Shown here: positions 10,084 through 21,739 of the stretch, in pieces
Layout: each line of letters starts with the position of its first letter
Position numbering within the stretch: the stretch's first letter is position 1
Assembly: GCA_021234155.1 (NCBI GenBank)
Contig: JAJEKV010000021.1
Location: forward strand, 17,469,710-17,533,709
Origin: Isoetes taiwanensis
Taxonomy: Eukaryota > Streptophyta > Lycopodiopsida > Isoetales > Isoetaceae
Length of the DNA: 64,000 nt
Direction: 5' to 3'
Translations under genes and position numbers: made by a program
The notes under the pieces: model-generated
The model's database searches: none
The model's input: the letters and a program-made list of their open reading frames with translations, nothing else
Told to the model about the DNA's origin: nothing

Positions 10084-12340
10084 ATGGCAACTCGCGAGAC
10101 ACCCTATTCAAGTTTCAAGGATGGGAATACTGATGATGACGTCCATCAAACCCTGGCCCAGACCCAGACCCAATCATAGTCACAGCCCGACAACATCTTG
10201 CCTATTAGGCTCCTCTTAGGTAAACACAGAGATGGTCCATTATGGAAGCACCCAGACCAAACAGTAAAGGTAAAGAAAACGCCTTTATCATGAGAAAAGA
10301 GGCTGGTGCGAAGGCTCTATGAATAAACTCAGCTCTGTAGGTAAAGGACTCAAAAAGGAACTGTCTACAGAGAAACAGCGCATCACATTCATCCGCTTAG
10401 TGCAAATTGAAAGGCGATAGAACAAGTCGGGTCTTGCTGGCCTATAGGCCCGTCTAGACATCCTTTCCACCAGCATTGACATCATGGCATGCAATAGGGA
10501 GCATTTTGAGTAGGAGATGGATGCAGTTATCTTTCACCTTCGATCAGAAGCTGAGGAGACTATCAACAGTCAAAAGACTATCCAAACAGCTACCTGCAGA
10601 AACCAGTTGCAGCTCCATGCTCTTTAGAACAAGGTCAGCATTCTCGAGACCTTCAAGAAAAAAAGATACTCCACATGTTGCAGATACCGCTCACGCTCAT
10701 GTTCACATGCCCTAGTAACACCAGCCCAGACGGACACTGGCCCACACCGCACAGAGAGCATCTGCTGAGATGGCCAATATTACATCGAGGATAAGAGAGC
10801 AACAAGAGCTGAGATGCAGGAGCCATGATGTCATGGTCTGTGCCCTTAGGAGACATCTGCAGACCCAGATCCTCTCCCATATGATTGTGCCTACATATGG
10901 TCTCCTAGAATTGTCGGGGCTTCTCTTGACAGAAAGAAGATAGTCTCAATCTCAACTCAATTGTTGTACATATGGACTTCAGCTTTCTTATGGAGGCATA
11001 AGACTGATATCAAGGCATAGGCTATCAGATCTGCCAAGATATCAGCACTAGTCATTGTTTAATGAGTGCACAGAAAAATGGAGACATGGGAGTATTGCTT
11101 GGTACTACCCAACAGCCTAGGCACTATTATCGATGCGCTTATGACGGTTGCTAACAAATGCTTTGGGAGAAGATGTTCACAGAGGCCCTTGGGAGCTACA
11201 ATCTTTTCTTGCAATCAGTGATTCAATGACGAATGTAGGGAGCTTAAACGCTAGCTTTGAAAGCCCAGATACATTGTGAAACATCGACCAGAAATGTTCC
11301 ATCCCTCGACCGTCATCCTAGGACATTCTGGCGAAGGGTATTGAACAAGCTTTTGCAGTGAGCAACGAGTATAGTGTTGATTTCGAACAAAAAATACCCT
11401 TATAGATGGGCCCAACCCTATTCATTACAGAGGCAGAGGTCACCAAGGGCTTATAACATCTCACCAATGGCAAGGTAGCAGATTTGGATGACATGCAAGC
11501 ACAACTGCTCAAATGGGTTGGGCCTCCGATGATGCCCATCCTAATGGCATTGTTTAATAGGGCATTGCAGGAATGCTTTTCCTCATAGTGGACCACTAGC
11601 AAGGTTGTTTCCATACACAAGGTGGATCACCCTCACTGCCCAGCCAATTACTGCACCATCATGGTCAGTTTGCTCTTTGCAAAATTGCTAGTTGGCTTCT
11701 CGAGCAACAGTTGACGATGTGGGTAGAGGAAGCGAAGGTACAGACTTTCATGCAGGCAAGATTTCGACCCCGACACTCCACCCATTGATCATATTTTCAT
11801 TCGATGGACCTTGATTGAAGATAACAGGAATCGCTGCAACAGTTCTATTACTGTTTTGTTGATTTTGCAAAAGCTTTTGACACGATGCTCGGGACAAGTT
11901 GTGGGACAAATTGAGGCAGCTGGGAGCCCCCATGGATTTGCAAAATACGATATATAGGTTATGCGAGGCATGCTCAGGCCAATCGATACCGTCATAACAG
12001 CTTGTTGTTAGCAGTATTAGAGTCCGCCAAAGATGCCCACTCTCTCCAACGTTGTTTGGCCATATATTGATTAGTTGGGAGGCTTGCTTGCTGAACATGG
12101 GGAAACCGGAGCCCAGCATGCACCATGTAATTAGGCAGCTCATTTGCCGATGATGTGGCCCTCTTACCCTACACCCCAGGTGAGCAGGTGCCATTTGGAT
12201 GCTCTGGATATGGTCGTGAGATAGTGTTAGGGTGTCATCAGATTGTCCAAAGGAGGCCAAATGCTCTAAATATGGTCATGAGACTGTGTTAAGGTGTCAT
12301 CTCATTGTCCAAAGGAGGTAGGGAGTAGGGCTATTGAAAA
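10084..12340 (+). mobile_element. Decayed LINE (non-LTR retrotransposon)
   Basis: No long open frame survives, but reverse-transcriptase blocks appear in order on the plus strand in shifting frames. ITEAEVTKGL, NGKVADLDDMQAQLLKW and MMPILMALFNRALQE lie at about 11425-11590; PANYCTIM follows near 11640; RFRPRHST lies at 11760-11790. FVDFAKAFDTM (the first catalytic Asp block) is at 11854-11887, CPLSPTLFG near 12030, and SFADDVALLPYTP (the FADD active site) at 12140-12178. Upstream, an ATG frame from 10084 (MATRETPYSSF) may be the start of the first ORF. Stops and indels are frequent, so the copy is inactive. I saw no clear 3' tail; the homology runs up to the WVD2-like remnant. Confidence 0.75.
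12196..12320 (+). repeat. 63-bp tandem duplication
   Basis: Two adjacent units begin ATGCTCTGGATATGGTC and ATGCTCTAAATATGGTC and both end ATTGTCCAAAGGAGG. It lies at the 3' end of the LINE remnant and does not preserve a frame. Confidence 0.8.
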
Positions 12341-12404
12341 CTTGGTTTGGCTATGGTGGGCCGATGACCGTCATATCCCTCGTTAAAGCTCAAAGGAAGC
12401 CACA

Positions 12405-13224
12405 GTGCACGCCTCCAAAAGTGAAGTTGGATTTATCTTCCGGCTCATAGAGCGTACCGAGAAGCGAAAAGAGGTACAATTCTTTGGTCTATTGATATTT
12501 TTTTTTAGTTCAGCAAAAGGCACTTATCTTTAAGTGATTTCTTGATAGTTTAATTATAAAATGGAATAAAAGATACAAGCAATGGAGGCGGACAAAAAAA
12601 ATGTACTCACTTCATTTAGTAGCTTTTAAATTTCAATTTTGTAGATTTGCTTCAGGAAGAACTTGAAACGAAAATTAAACAACTCAGATGAAGCTTGATC
12701 TTCAAAGCAACACCCATGCCAAATTTTCTCACGAGGCTCCTCCACCACCAGTTTAAGAATATGTAGTACTATGTTCCTTATGCTCTTTCTTTATTTAATA
12801 ATTTTGGATGTTTTTGATGGTTAATAAAAATTGACAGCGTGTATGCTTCTATTCCTTCAACTTGTCCAAAATCCGCAAAACAAGGTGGAAGGGTGAGAAC
12901 GAGGCCCCTTCTAAAAGGGGTGTGATCAAGCTACATTGGATTGGGTGCATTCACCATGAAAATGGATGTCCCAGTGGTTTGGAGAATTTGACATATAAAG
13001 GAAGCAAAGATGACATGCAATCTGCCATTATCAACCAAATGCCACCAATTCAACATACTGGAATAAAAATAGTGGGAGGCAACGATGAGAAAGGCAAAGT
13101 AGTTGCACCATTAAATAGTGAAGTTGAAACAAAGGCTTCTAACTTTGTTGAATCAGAGGTTAAAGCTGCGAGGAAACTCAGAGTGGTTCTGCATCAAAAA
13201 TCTCTAGTAATTCTCAAAAAAAAG

Positions 13225-13270
<46 letters not shown>

Positions 13271-13335
13271 ATGGAAGAAAAAGATGTGGATATTTCTACC
13301 AAATCAAATGGCCTGGAATCTGCTTCTGTAGTTAC
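12405..13335 (+). pseudogene. WVD2-like / TPX2-domain microtubule protein, decayed
   Basis: Several blocks of the plant WAVE-DAMPENED2-like TPX2 domain appear in the right order. SEVGFIFRLIERTEKRKE ends at a donor near 12467. After a possible intron comes LQEELETKIKQLR, an in-frame TGA, then SLIFKATPMPNF (12650-12730). A one-base shift leads into SHEAPPPPV and another stop. After a second intron comes PSTCPKSAKQGGR (12858-12896). The family consensus around these is KRxEFYxKLEEK...KQLRKSLxFKATPMPSF...PPTRAKSPKLGR. The middle KLEEK block is not seen. The following 160-codon frame to 13335 is Lys-rich and ends in a (GA)n microsatellite read as RERE; it may be a remnant of the divergent C-terminus. 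WVD2-like proteins bind and bundle microtubules. Stops and a frameshift make this copy non-functional. Confidence 0.6.
13231..13265 (+). repeat. (GA)n microsatellite
   Basis: About 17 GA units following an A-rich stretch, inside the tail of the WVD2-like remnant. Confidence 0.95.
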
Positions 13336-13341
13336 AGATAA

Positions 13342-14823
13342 TAACAGAAGGAAATCTAGCTTCAAGGCATCACATATTGAAGGTCCTTGGACATGTTATT
13401 CTAAGTATAAATAGACCAAGGAAATAGGAGACATTTTAGTCAAACTACGAAGAGCATACAATATATGGACTATGGATAGCAACATCATGTGTTCAAACTC
13501 CATAAACATGTGCTCAAAAATGCCAAGGCAAAAAAAACGAAATAACAAATAGAGAGAAAGCCCTGTATGGTCTTGGACATCAGATGTTTATGCATTTGAA
13601 ATGGCCTTTTGTTGGAATAAAAGCCAATCTTGTACCTTGTTTCCTGCAGTCTTTCTAGCGTGGCAGAGCTCAACCTTAATCTTTGTCAACTTTTATTCAC
13701 ATATCATTAGTTCGGTTTCTAGACCCCATCTACAATAGTCGCTAGGCAGCCCCTAGTGCATAAGCACATTCTTTCTGTGTAATAAGGCAGAATCCAGGCA
13801 TTACCCTTGACGTTTTTTAAAGAAAAAAAAAAGAGCTGCTTAATCATAAAAATTAAGAGGGCGATAACCTGGAGCCCTAACTGTTATGCTATGACCAGTA
13901 AGTGCTGCAGGTCATCCACCTTAACTGGACAGGGCAAGCAGGTCTGCTGTTTAAATAATCAAAGTGTGACCAGATAGGTTAGAAAGATCTCAGCTGAGGA
14001 TGCCATGATCAGAAAGAATCTGCATGATACCCAGTCAATGGCTGAGAATAGCCTGAGTGAAAGCATCTGGCTCCAGCCAATTTGACCAGAAGCTTAATTA
14101 CTTAATATAGGCCCAGTTCCGATGCTCTGCTGCAGCAAATCTCCAAACCTAAGAAACTGTATAAACTATATGAATTTCAAGCACATTGTTTGGCAATGTC
14201 ATTCAAAGATCATTTTGCCATGAAAACAGACAAAAAGAGACCAAAACACCTGGAAGAGGGACTAGTGTTGGATTTGAAGTTTGCCACATATTTCGTGTAA
14301 TACATTCTTGAATATACCTTGTCTTGATAGGACAAATATACGAAGACATGTAGCCTTTCTGCCAGGCTTGCATACAATGCAAAAGGGTTTCCAAACCAGA
14401 GTTATTGCAATAGACACCACTAATAGACTGCCTTATTTAAGGTTGAGCATGTCACCGATGCTGCTTCTTGGAAGCTGAAATGCTCATCTAGGAAATTTAT
14501 TATATACACCTAAACTACCATGTGAGACATTTTATCATTTCTCAGTCTAGATAAAGGCAAACATAGCCATGGCATAAAGAGTTAATACATGAAATGCCTG
14601 CATTGAATGCAAAAAGATCCAAGGCAAATTTGTGATAAGCATATGTGCCACATTGCAAGATCCAAGTTTAAAGATCTTTCGATGCAGTCTTCCATACACA
14701 AAAATCTAGCAAAATGGTCATCCCACCGCAAAATGTTCTAGCTCATTGCACCTAAATCTGTGTGATTTTGCATTTCTCCTGAAACTAAGTTAGTTCTAGT
14801 TTTCACAGATCTTCCACCACCTT
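13342..14823. other. No recognisable gene
   Basis: Short frames only. Part of this is probably the 3' flank of the F-box gene, whose stop codon is at 14824. Confidence 0.4.
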
Positions 14824-16017
14824 CTATGAACGCCCCTCGTTCATAATCTGAAAATGGTTTCGGATTGCACCTAATCCTTGAACTCTAGCTTCGACAACAA
14901 AATAATCGACACTGTAAACATCTTCACCATGTGGTGCACTATCCAAATATCGCCACCTATTGATGGAAGGACAGTAGGCAAAGACTAAGACCTGCGTTTT
15001 CCCATTGCTATTAACAATGTAAGATTGCACACAAACAAGATCATCAGCAGCAGTGGCTTTTGTCAATGTCAAGTCATCATATATATCAAAAGATGATAGC
15101 AGCATAAAAAGATATGATTCTCCTTCTTCATTGCAAAGCCATATGGATAGTAAGTGTCTCTTCTCATTGGTTCCAACCAACATAAGTCTGCCCTTGATTT
15201 GAATCAAGGCATCCGTTCTCCATTCCCCAAATTGATCTTCAAGTAGTAAAAACTCCTTATGTGACCAAGAATCCACCTCAATGGAGTAGCTCCATATCTT
15301 GCCATCCTTTCCTAAGAAATAAACTGAGTCTCCAATAATGGGATGCAGTTGACTGGGTTCATTCAAATCACAACTAGATCCAGGATATCCAGATGTACTT
15401 CTACTCCAACTCCCACTGTGAGATTTATAAACTAGAAGTTGGAGTGTTGAAGTAAGAAGGATAACAACAAAGCTATCATCTAGCAAATTAACATGGAAAC
15501 ATAGGTTACGCACATTACAATCTGTGTCAGAGAGGGGAGGACTACCCAAGCATCGAACTGAAGGGGATTTACATGGATCAAACAAGTATAGTTTATCAGA
15601 CATGATATCATAAGCACATAGAAGACCATAAGAACTATCAAGGTAGCGAATGAGATAATCACCAGGCCATGGCTGCTCGTTCCAAGCCTTTTCTGGACAA
15701 ATGCATGGGCCACACTTCTGACCTGGAAGAAGACCAGTGTTAAGGTACCCACAAGTAGATCGTAAATGCCTTTCAGAAGTGCAAGAGAGTAGGGTTTGGA
15801 GATCATCAAAAACGGAATAAGAAGAGCTGTCGTTATGATTATTAACATACACACAACCAATGGTAGCTCTGCGTCTCCAGCACTGCTTAGAATGAATAAA
15901 ACGATACCAGCGCTTGTTGACAAGAGAAAACCGAGCCAGATCTCCGATGTCATCCAATCTTCCAAGCACCTTCTCCACAACCTCATCCGGAATCGCGCAA
16001 ATGGGCGGAGTTTTCAT
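14824..16017 (-). CDS. F-box protein, intact, 397 aa
   Basis: A single uninterrupted frame starts at ATG 16017. Residues about 6-48 form an F-box: CAIPDEVVEKVLGRLDDIGDLARFSLVNKRW, then YRFIHSKQCWRRR. F-box proteins bind SKP1 through this motif and act as substrate adaptors of SCF ubiquitin ligases. The remaining 350 residues contain several W- and Y-rich blocks (YLDSSYGLLCAYD, YKSHSGSWSRSTSGYPG, YFLGKDGKIWSYSIEVDSW, VFAYCPSINRWRYLDSAPHG), the style of an F-box-associated or Kelch-like beta-propeller. I could not count clean Kelch repeats. No signal peptide or membrane segment. A TATAAAAT on the minus strand at 16053-16060 is close to the ATG. The same 5' region exists as a decayed copy on the opposite strand at 21740-22112, so the locus has been duplicated. 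Substrate unknown. Confidence 0.85.
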   Translation of the reverse strand: MKTPPICAIPDEVVEKVLGRLDDIGDLARFSLVNKRWYRFIHSKQCWRRRATIGCVYVNNHNDSSSYSVFDDLQTLLSCTSERHLRSTCGYLNTGLLPGQKCGPCICPEKAWNEQPWPGDYLIRYLDSSYGLLCAYDIMSDKLYLFDPCKSPSVRCLGSPPLSDTDCNVRNLCFHVNLLDDSFVVILLTSTLQLLVYKSHSGSWSRSTSGYPGSSCDLNEPSQLHPIIGDSVYFLGKDGKIWSYSIEVDSWSHKEFLLLEDQFGEWRTDALIQIKGRLMLVGTNEKRHLLSIWLCNEEGESYLFMLLSSFDIYDDLTLTKATAADDLVCVQSYIVNSNGKTQVLVFAYCPSINRWRYLDSAPHGEDVYSVDYFVVEARVQGLGAIRNHFQIMNEGRS

Positions 16018-16052
16018 CTTTCAGAAGCATGGAGTTCGTCGGTTTAGAAGCT

Positions 16053-16060
16053 TATTTTAT
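16053..16060 (-). promoter_or_regulatory. Possible TATA box of the F-box gene
   Basis: TATAAAAT on the minus strand, 36-43 bp before the ATG. If used, the 5' leader would be very short, so this is tentative. The duplicated copy at 21.9 kb does not keep it clearly. Confidence 0.25.
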
Positions 16061-16471
16061 ATGGACTGTTCCAATATGGTGGGGAGCCCAGAATGGAGCT
16101 AGGTAGAACTCCAATAACGGTATGGCACGGTGGTACCATATTCAACAATGTGGTCCATAACATGCAAAGCACCATTGCAAGCCACGATTCATAATTGCGC
16201 TGTTGCATGAAAAGTTGCTTGGAATAGGGCATTTCTTCAGCGTACTGGAAGGTGTCTCTCCAGTGCAAGGGACCACACGGATGCTCTGTATGTCAATTTC
16301 TTTGATCCTACGAAATTTTAGCCACCTTAAAATTTCGCCCTAATTCAACAACATTTTATACAGCGAAATTTTCTGTTGAACTGTGGCGGCGTTCTTGGGC
16401 GGCGCCGCCTTCTACTCTGTTTCTGCATAGCCATAGCTTCTTCATCTCTGTTTCATGCAAACGCCATAGTA

Positions 16472-16530
16472 GGGATGCAAATCGAAACCAGGGATGCAAA
16501 ATCGAAAGGCAGGGATGCAAATCGAAAGGC
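16472..16530 (+). repeat. Three tandem copies of a ~20-bp unit
   Basis: AGGGATGCAAATCGAAA occurs three times in a row with small changes. A short frame over it looks like a signal peptide but starts at TTG, so I do not call it a gene. Confidence 0.8.
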
Positions 16531-16885
16531 GGACTGGCTGGAAACGCCGGAAAACAATTTTCCCCTGTAATCTACAAAGCTCACAATCTCTGCTTCGGTT
16601 TTAGGGTATGCAACGGGTACGCTTTAATGCAGTTCGATCCGCCATACTACGATCGATCCGATCCGATTCGGCAGTTGTGATCTATATCGAGAACATTTGG
16701 CCGGATGGAGGTGGAGAGCAATGTTTAAGCAATAGACGAGAACCGGGGCTCCTTTCCGCCGCCATAGATAGAGCTTATATCGTAAATCGGTAAAACTTAC
16801 GGTGCTTTGCTTTCGAACTCTAAATCCGGCTGCATCGAGCTCAAGAAGCGGGCAAAAATTTTGGCGGCTAAAATTTCGTCGGAGA

Positions 16886-17015
16886 ATTTCACTCACCATG
16901 AAATTTTGGAAGGAAATTTCGGCGGAACTGGCGGTGCCACTCGCCGGCTCTCGCCGTGGCCCGCCGTGTCCGCCGAATTTCCTTCTGAAATTTCAAGGTG
17001 AGTGAAATTTCTCCT
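16886..17015. repeat. GC-rich imperfect foldback
   Basis: The left arm (GAATTTCACTCACC..., to about 16927) is matched by its imperfect reverse complement at about 16969-17015 (...GGTGAGTGAAATTTC). Each arm is about 42 bp and the loop is rich in GGCGG/CCGCC. The motif AAATTTCG also recurs at 16310-16375, so the foldback may be the end of a larger non-autonomous element. Confidence 0.55.
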
Positions 17016-17311
17016 TCCTTAGCATGAACATTTGCCCTAACGTCGGCTACGTGACACTTTTCTTTGTGTTTGTTGATGGTGCCTTGCTCCTGTCTAGGTT
17101 CTGAATGATAAGGTTATTGGTCTCGCAGAGGCAGAGGCTGATAACCAAAAATGCGTGACCCAGGTTGCCAAGATATTTGCACGTAAGGCCAAGGCCCACT
17201 AATATCTGGCCGAGGATGTACAACCGAGGCCACATATTTTTTATCAGCCAGGCAAAGATCGATAACCACCTTATCGGGCTGATAACTAATTATCTCCTAG
17301 TACTAATAACT

Positions 17312-17377
17312 AGTTATCACTCCTAGGAGTGATAACTTAATTATCGGACTCTCCCTTTACACTAGAGAGTCCGATAA
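17312..17377. repeat. Perfect 26-bp palindrome followed by a 13-bp-arm hairpin
   Basis: 17312-17337 is a perfect palindrome centred on CCTAGG (arms AGTTATCACTCCT). Four bases later, TTATCGGACTCTC (17341-17353) and GAGAGTCCGATAA (17365-17377) form a perfect hairpin with an 11-nt loop. Related TGATAAC/GTTATC motifs recur from 17110 on, suggesting a MITE or foldback element rather than a gene signal. Confidence 0.75.
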
Positions 17378-17399
17378 GGTAGTTTCTTAGATGGTCGGC

Positions 17400-18469
17400 C
17401 GAAGTTCTATCTGTCAATGTGTGTGTGGTTTTTTTTTTTTTTCTGGCCTAATTTTCCCTCTCTCATTATGCATAAATTGGTTGTTATTTTGCTTGATTAT
17501 TATCCAACTATACCCTTTGCCATTTAAATAGTCACATTGTGTACATGTTGATAGATAATGTCATGATAAAAAAAAGTGCCGGCAATTGTTATGAAAGTTA
17601 ACACAGACTAGAATGAAATTGCAAAACTAACTAGGATAAACTTGCAAATGTGGAAACATGTATATTAGGTTGCAATTAATTTGTTGGAAAAGTAGGAATC
17701 CGAGATGGAACATGCATTTATTCATAATAGATGCATTTTTTTTTTATTATTATTATTATCAAGCATTTCTTGCATTTGCTCATGATGCATGCACATGTTC
17801 CTTGACCATCTCTCACAATATTTTGAGATAAATGCTTTTAGATTCGGCAAGCAAGCCACAACTCAATGAATAGCTCCAGATAAACTATTGGTACTAAGGC
17901 TTAAATATTAAGATACAACTCCTTTAGGGCAAAACAAATTCCTCTTTAGCATCTGAAGATTTCAAGGATTTAGAGTTGATTAAGAAAAGAAGTAAAATAC
18001 ATATAGAGTCAAATGTGTAATCCTACACGCACACCAGAAATAGAAAAATCACAACCATCTTTTAATTCCATATACAATGCTATAGTTATGGACTTTATTT
18101 AACTACATACCCATATGCAATCAGATCTTACCCTTCACTTATATCGAAACTTGGAGCGATGATAAATATCTTAAAAAAATTTGTTGCACTATCATTAGCA
18201 CAAGGCGAAAGATTTACGACATGATCCAACTTAAACTATGTACAGCACTAGCATTCAATACATAGACTATCATTGGTCATCTATAAATGCATAAATTAAA
18301 AGATAACACAAATGGTTGGCTATATCTATTGGATCTACATCTACAAGCTCATAATTCCTTGTTGCTCCCACAATCTTAATGCAAATTTTCATGTTCCAAA
18401 TCTATTTTTAATATTAAACAACCACCCCTCAAATTGTTACTAGGCCCGGCAATGCAGTGCACCATATGT
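17400..18469. other. AT-rich region without recognisable genes
   Basis: Contains T-, A- and ATT-runs (for example near 17430 and 17740) and only very short frames. Confidence 0.5.
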
Positions 18470-19805
18470 TGCTAATTCCTTGGCAGTTCTCTACATTTAT
18501 GTGAGCTCCGTACTTCACAAGGAGGTATGAGGAACTACCCAACTATTGTCCACACTAATGTTTGGACGTTTAGGATGGGTGTAACTTTTGCCGGTGTACC
18601 TCCTCTTGTATTGTGGATATCCATTCTCATTAAGACTTGTTGCCTCGTTAAAATCTTTTGGATAGGATTTGGTGCATTTAGCAGTTGATGAATCTGATAG
18701 CACTTGCATACACGGCATATTTAATTTGTCTTGTCCACATGGCCCATGTATCATGTGGTTCATGACAAGCTCATGTAAGTATGGAGTGGATGCAAGATCT
18801 GGTATTTCTGCACTGATTGTTTGGTCTATTTGTTCAATTATTTGAATTTTCTCATCGAGTATGAGCAACATGTGGCAATGTGGCAAGCCCCTTTTTTGAA
18901 ATTCAATAGTCTATGTCTATGCCTTATCTTTTCCAAATTCTTGTTTTTCAGTTGTGTCGTTTAAGAACTCCCATAGCCTTAGGTGAAAGACCCTAACGAC
19001 AAGATCTGGCCTATCGCTTGTTGTTTGGTGGGTCATTTGGTTTCAACCCATCCTGGATTGCATGTGTACGTGATGAATAAGTCAGGCTTACCATGGCATC
19101 TGGCTAATGCCATTGCATCTTGATAGTTCTGTTGCAAGGCTCATATAGATCCTTGAAAACTTGAAGGTAGTACCACCATCTTGCGAGAGGGTAGGCCTTG
19201 CTCCAAAGACCTTTGACTTATATATTCTATTAGCCCTTGGTACAATTCCTCCCTTAGATTCTTCTGGTTATGCCTAATCCATTTCAAGTTGTTTCCTTCC
19301 ACTTTTGCGTATGCATCCACAATGTATTGTTGTGTCAATTTACCAGCACGTAGTAAGGGATTGAACTGGATGCCATTGTTACTTCGGTCTAGACGAATTG
19401 CGAGCCTATTTGCAACAATGTGATTCTTGTTCTTCTGCTTGTTGATGGATTTTCCATCTCGAGCATCAGACTCCAGCTTTGTTCTCCAAGAGGGAACAAT
19501 AGTGGATAGGTCATTGGGTCACAATTAGGGCTAGTGACCTGTATATGTTGCAAGCTACTAGTTCTACCATGAATGCATATATCCCTATCAGTTGGAGGTT
19601 CCCCATTTGGGTCTGCGAAGATAAGTGCAACTTTGTTGCTACGTGCAGCATTGTACTATCAATTATCCTGTGTTCTATCTGTGTGTATGTACATCCTCAC
19701 GTCAGCCTGCTGATTAGCTAATTCTGCTTCTTGATATATCTCACCCATCATCTTGTATGCTTATGCATATGGATTGACTTCTCTTATTATTGTGTCTATT
19801 CTAAT
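18470..19805 (-). pseudogene. Helitron Rep/helicase pseudogene fragment
   Basis: On the minus strand this region parallels the intact Helitron protein at 24-28 kb. In order: MMGEIYQEAELANQQADVRMY and ALIFADPNGEPP..RDICIHG (19780-19580), MTYPLLF, LTQQYIVDAYAKVEGNNL (19338-19141), then the HUH nickase motif GLPHCHMLLILDE (about 18886), AEIPDL, MIHGPCG and SLNENGYPQYKRR, ending near SVDNSWVVPHTSL and KYGAHINVENC. Frames shift several times and there are stops. The helicase half is absent. It is an older relative of the 24-kb element, not a copy of it. Confidence 0.8.
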
Positions 19806-20334
19806 CATGCATATCCCTCTTACAAGATTGCTCCTCCTAACCATGCATGTCATTGCCATAGAGGATATGAGCACATGCAGGTAGCAATATCAATACAAGA
19901 TTCGTAGTTAGAATTACTGCAATATAGAGACAAGATCTAAATTCGAACCACTGCAAGCATGCATATCCATCTTACAAAATTCTGCTCCTCCTAACTATGC
20001 ATGCTTCCAAAGGACGACCAAGAATAACCTCGCCATGAAGAGTGTTGAAACGACGATATTGAGAAGGGATCCAGCAGAGAAACCGTACAAGAAATCTACT
20101 ACGAGAAGCTATCTTGGACAGGGGAAGGTATTGTGGACAGGGGAAAGTACAGAAGCAAGCAATGGACAAGGAAAGAGATGCTGCTGTGAGAAGACACCAA
20201 TAACTAGAATGACAAGCACATATATAGCTGCTCGTCCTGTCCCAGAATAACAATCTGAGGGCTCGGATTGATGCCATTCATGCAAAGCCTAAAGACATAA
20301 TCGAAATCTTACAACCCTGGATGATCTGCTTTAC

Positions 20335-20600
20335 CTGCCATTCTTCATTGATGCGTTATTTGAGGATAAAGCCATCCACAATTTCCTTTTCTGAGTCAAA
20401 AGCCCCTCGAAAAATCAATGGCAAGGTCTCATAATATATTTGTATTTTGCCCAGGATTGGCAAGCTTATGGTGCGATCTGGGCAGTGCGACCACATGACC
20501 AGAGAATGAACAGACTCAAACCACCTAAAGGAATCCGGACCCGCATCAAACAAAAACCACATAGATTTTCTCAATCTTGACCATTCATCTGCATCAACGG
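20335..20600 (-). pseudogene. Exon-like fragment of an unrecognised protein
   Basis: The minus strand reads LRKSMWFLFDAGPDSF, WFESVHSLVMWSHCP, then ILGKIQIYYETLPLIF and FDSEKEIVDGFILK, followed by an in-frame TAA, RINEEWQ and a donor-like CAG|GTAAAG. The composition is protein-like and the donor is good, so this was probably an exon. I do not recognise the family. Confidence 0.3.
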
Positions 20601-20689
20601 TCTATAATGGAAGTCGATCACTTACACACAAAATCCCTTATAGTATTAATAAAGATGCTCCACCAAAACCCTAAACAAGTGTGACTTAT

Positions 20690-21200
20690 AGGCCCAATCA
20701 TACAACTCTGCATTGTAATAGTTGTTCTGCATTGCATGATGTGCCTTTCAGCGCACTGTCACGTCCAATCGGATGGAAGTGTATCTGTATGTGGTAGAAG
20801 GATACACCACTCCAATACTTGTAGTGGGTGCCACCTCTGCATTTTGGCACTAGTAAGTGAAGGAGGAGGGCCTTAGCTGGCATGAGGATAAGATGAGCAA
20901 CAGTTTAGTGTTGGCCAAATTAATCTGCATGCCAGTGGCCCACAAAAGTTATCTAGAACATTCAAACGGTGTTGCATGTCATTTGAAGTGTAGGCTAAGA
21001 GATCCACATTGTCAGTATATATGAGTTGTTAATGATTTGGTGTATGAGCTGAGCTCTGGCTCGCCTGTGTTTAACAAATCAACCTTCCAACTGGTCAATG
21101 CATTAGACCAAAAAGTATTGGCGAGAGTGGGCATCCCTGATGAAGACCAATACTACTAATGACAGGTTGTCCTTACGGTGTCATCTGGCCTGAATATGCC
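20690..21200 (-). mobile_element. LINE reverse-transcriptase fragment
   Basis: The minus strand shows QGCPLSPILFG, then IYTDNVDLLAYTSNDMQ, then RLNVLDNFC and ACRLI. These are the conserved blocks around the RT active site, with YADD degraded to YTDN. Multiple stops. It is a separate insertion from the 10-12 kb LINE, in the opposite orientation. Confidence 0.7.
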
Positions 21201-21419
21201 TCATACAACCCATTATTTAAGTTTGTATTTGTGAGAATGTGAAATCATGGATGAACATTTTTCTTATGCACAAGAATGTTGAATCGTCACTTTTTGTTGT
21301 TTGCTGTCATTTGCTCCATATTCAATGGTTTCATTATGTGGTTGTGTTTTCTTTCTCTTTTTTTATTTTTTATTTTTTTAAGAAACATCAGCGTTCAAAA
21401 GTTCAGAATATAAATCTTT

Positions 21420-21560
21420 TGTCTTCTGATATAAAATTGACTCTAAATTCTTTAAGGAGTTAAATTGTGTTCGCACTTTAGAACTCAACAAAATGATAAA
21501 AGTTAAAAGCAAGCATGAAAGGTTCAAAGTGCGCCACATGTCAACAAGAGACATGAAAAA
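21420..21560 (+). repeat. Diverged direct repeat flanking the F-box copy, left
   Basis: Shares GTTGACTCTAAATTCT-like and AATTAAATTGTGT-like blocks and a C-A-T-G-T-C-A-A-rich end with 22680-22860. The two flank the decayed F-box copy in the same orientation. Confidence 0.5.
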
Positions 21561-21739
21561 GTTCCATGTGGTGGATGTTTATCCGGTAGATTGGTGTGGA
21601 AACTTTTAGGAAGAAGAGAAGGAAAACCATCAATATACGATTCATGTCAAGATGTAAGAAATTGACATATGAAGCATCCTTGTGATTCCAGAATAGTAGA
21701 TGCCAAAGCTGCAAACTTGAGGCACTTTGAGTATGCTAA

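Noticed and set aside
9743-10219. 158-codon plus-strand frame
   Set aside because: No ATG at its start, unlikely composition, and it overlaps the putative first ORF of the LINE in a different frame.
16378-16570. Short frame with a signal-peptide-like start
   Set aside because: It begins with TTG and runs into a three-copy tandem repeat.
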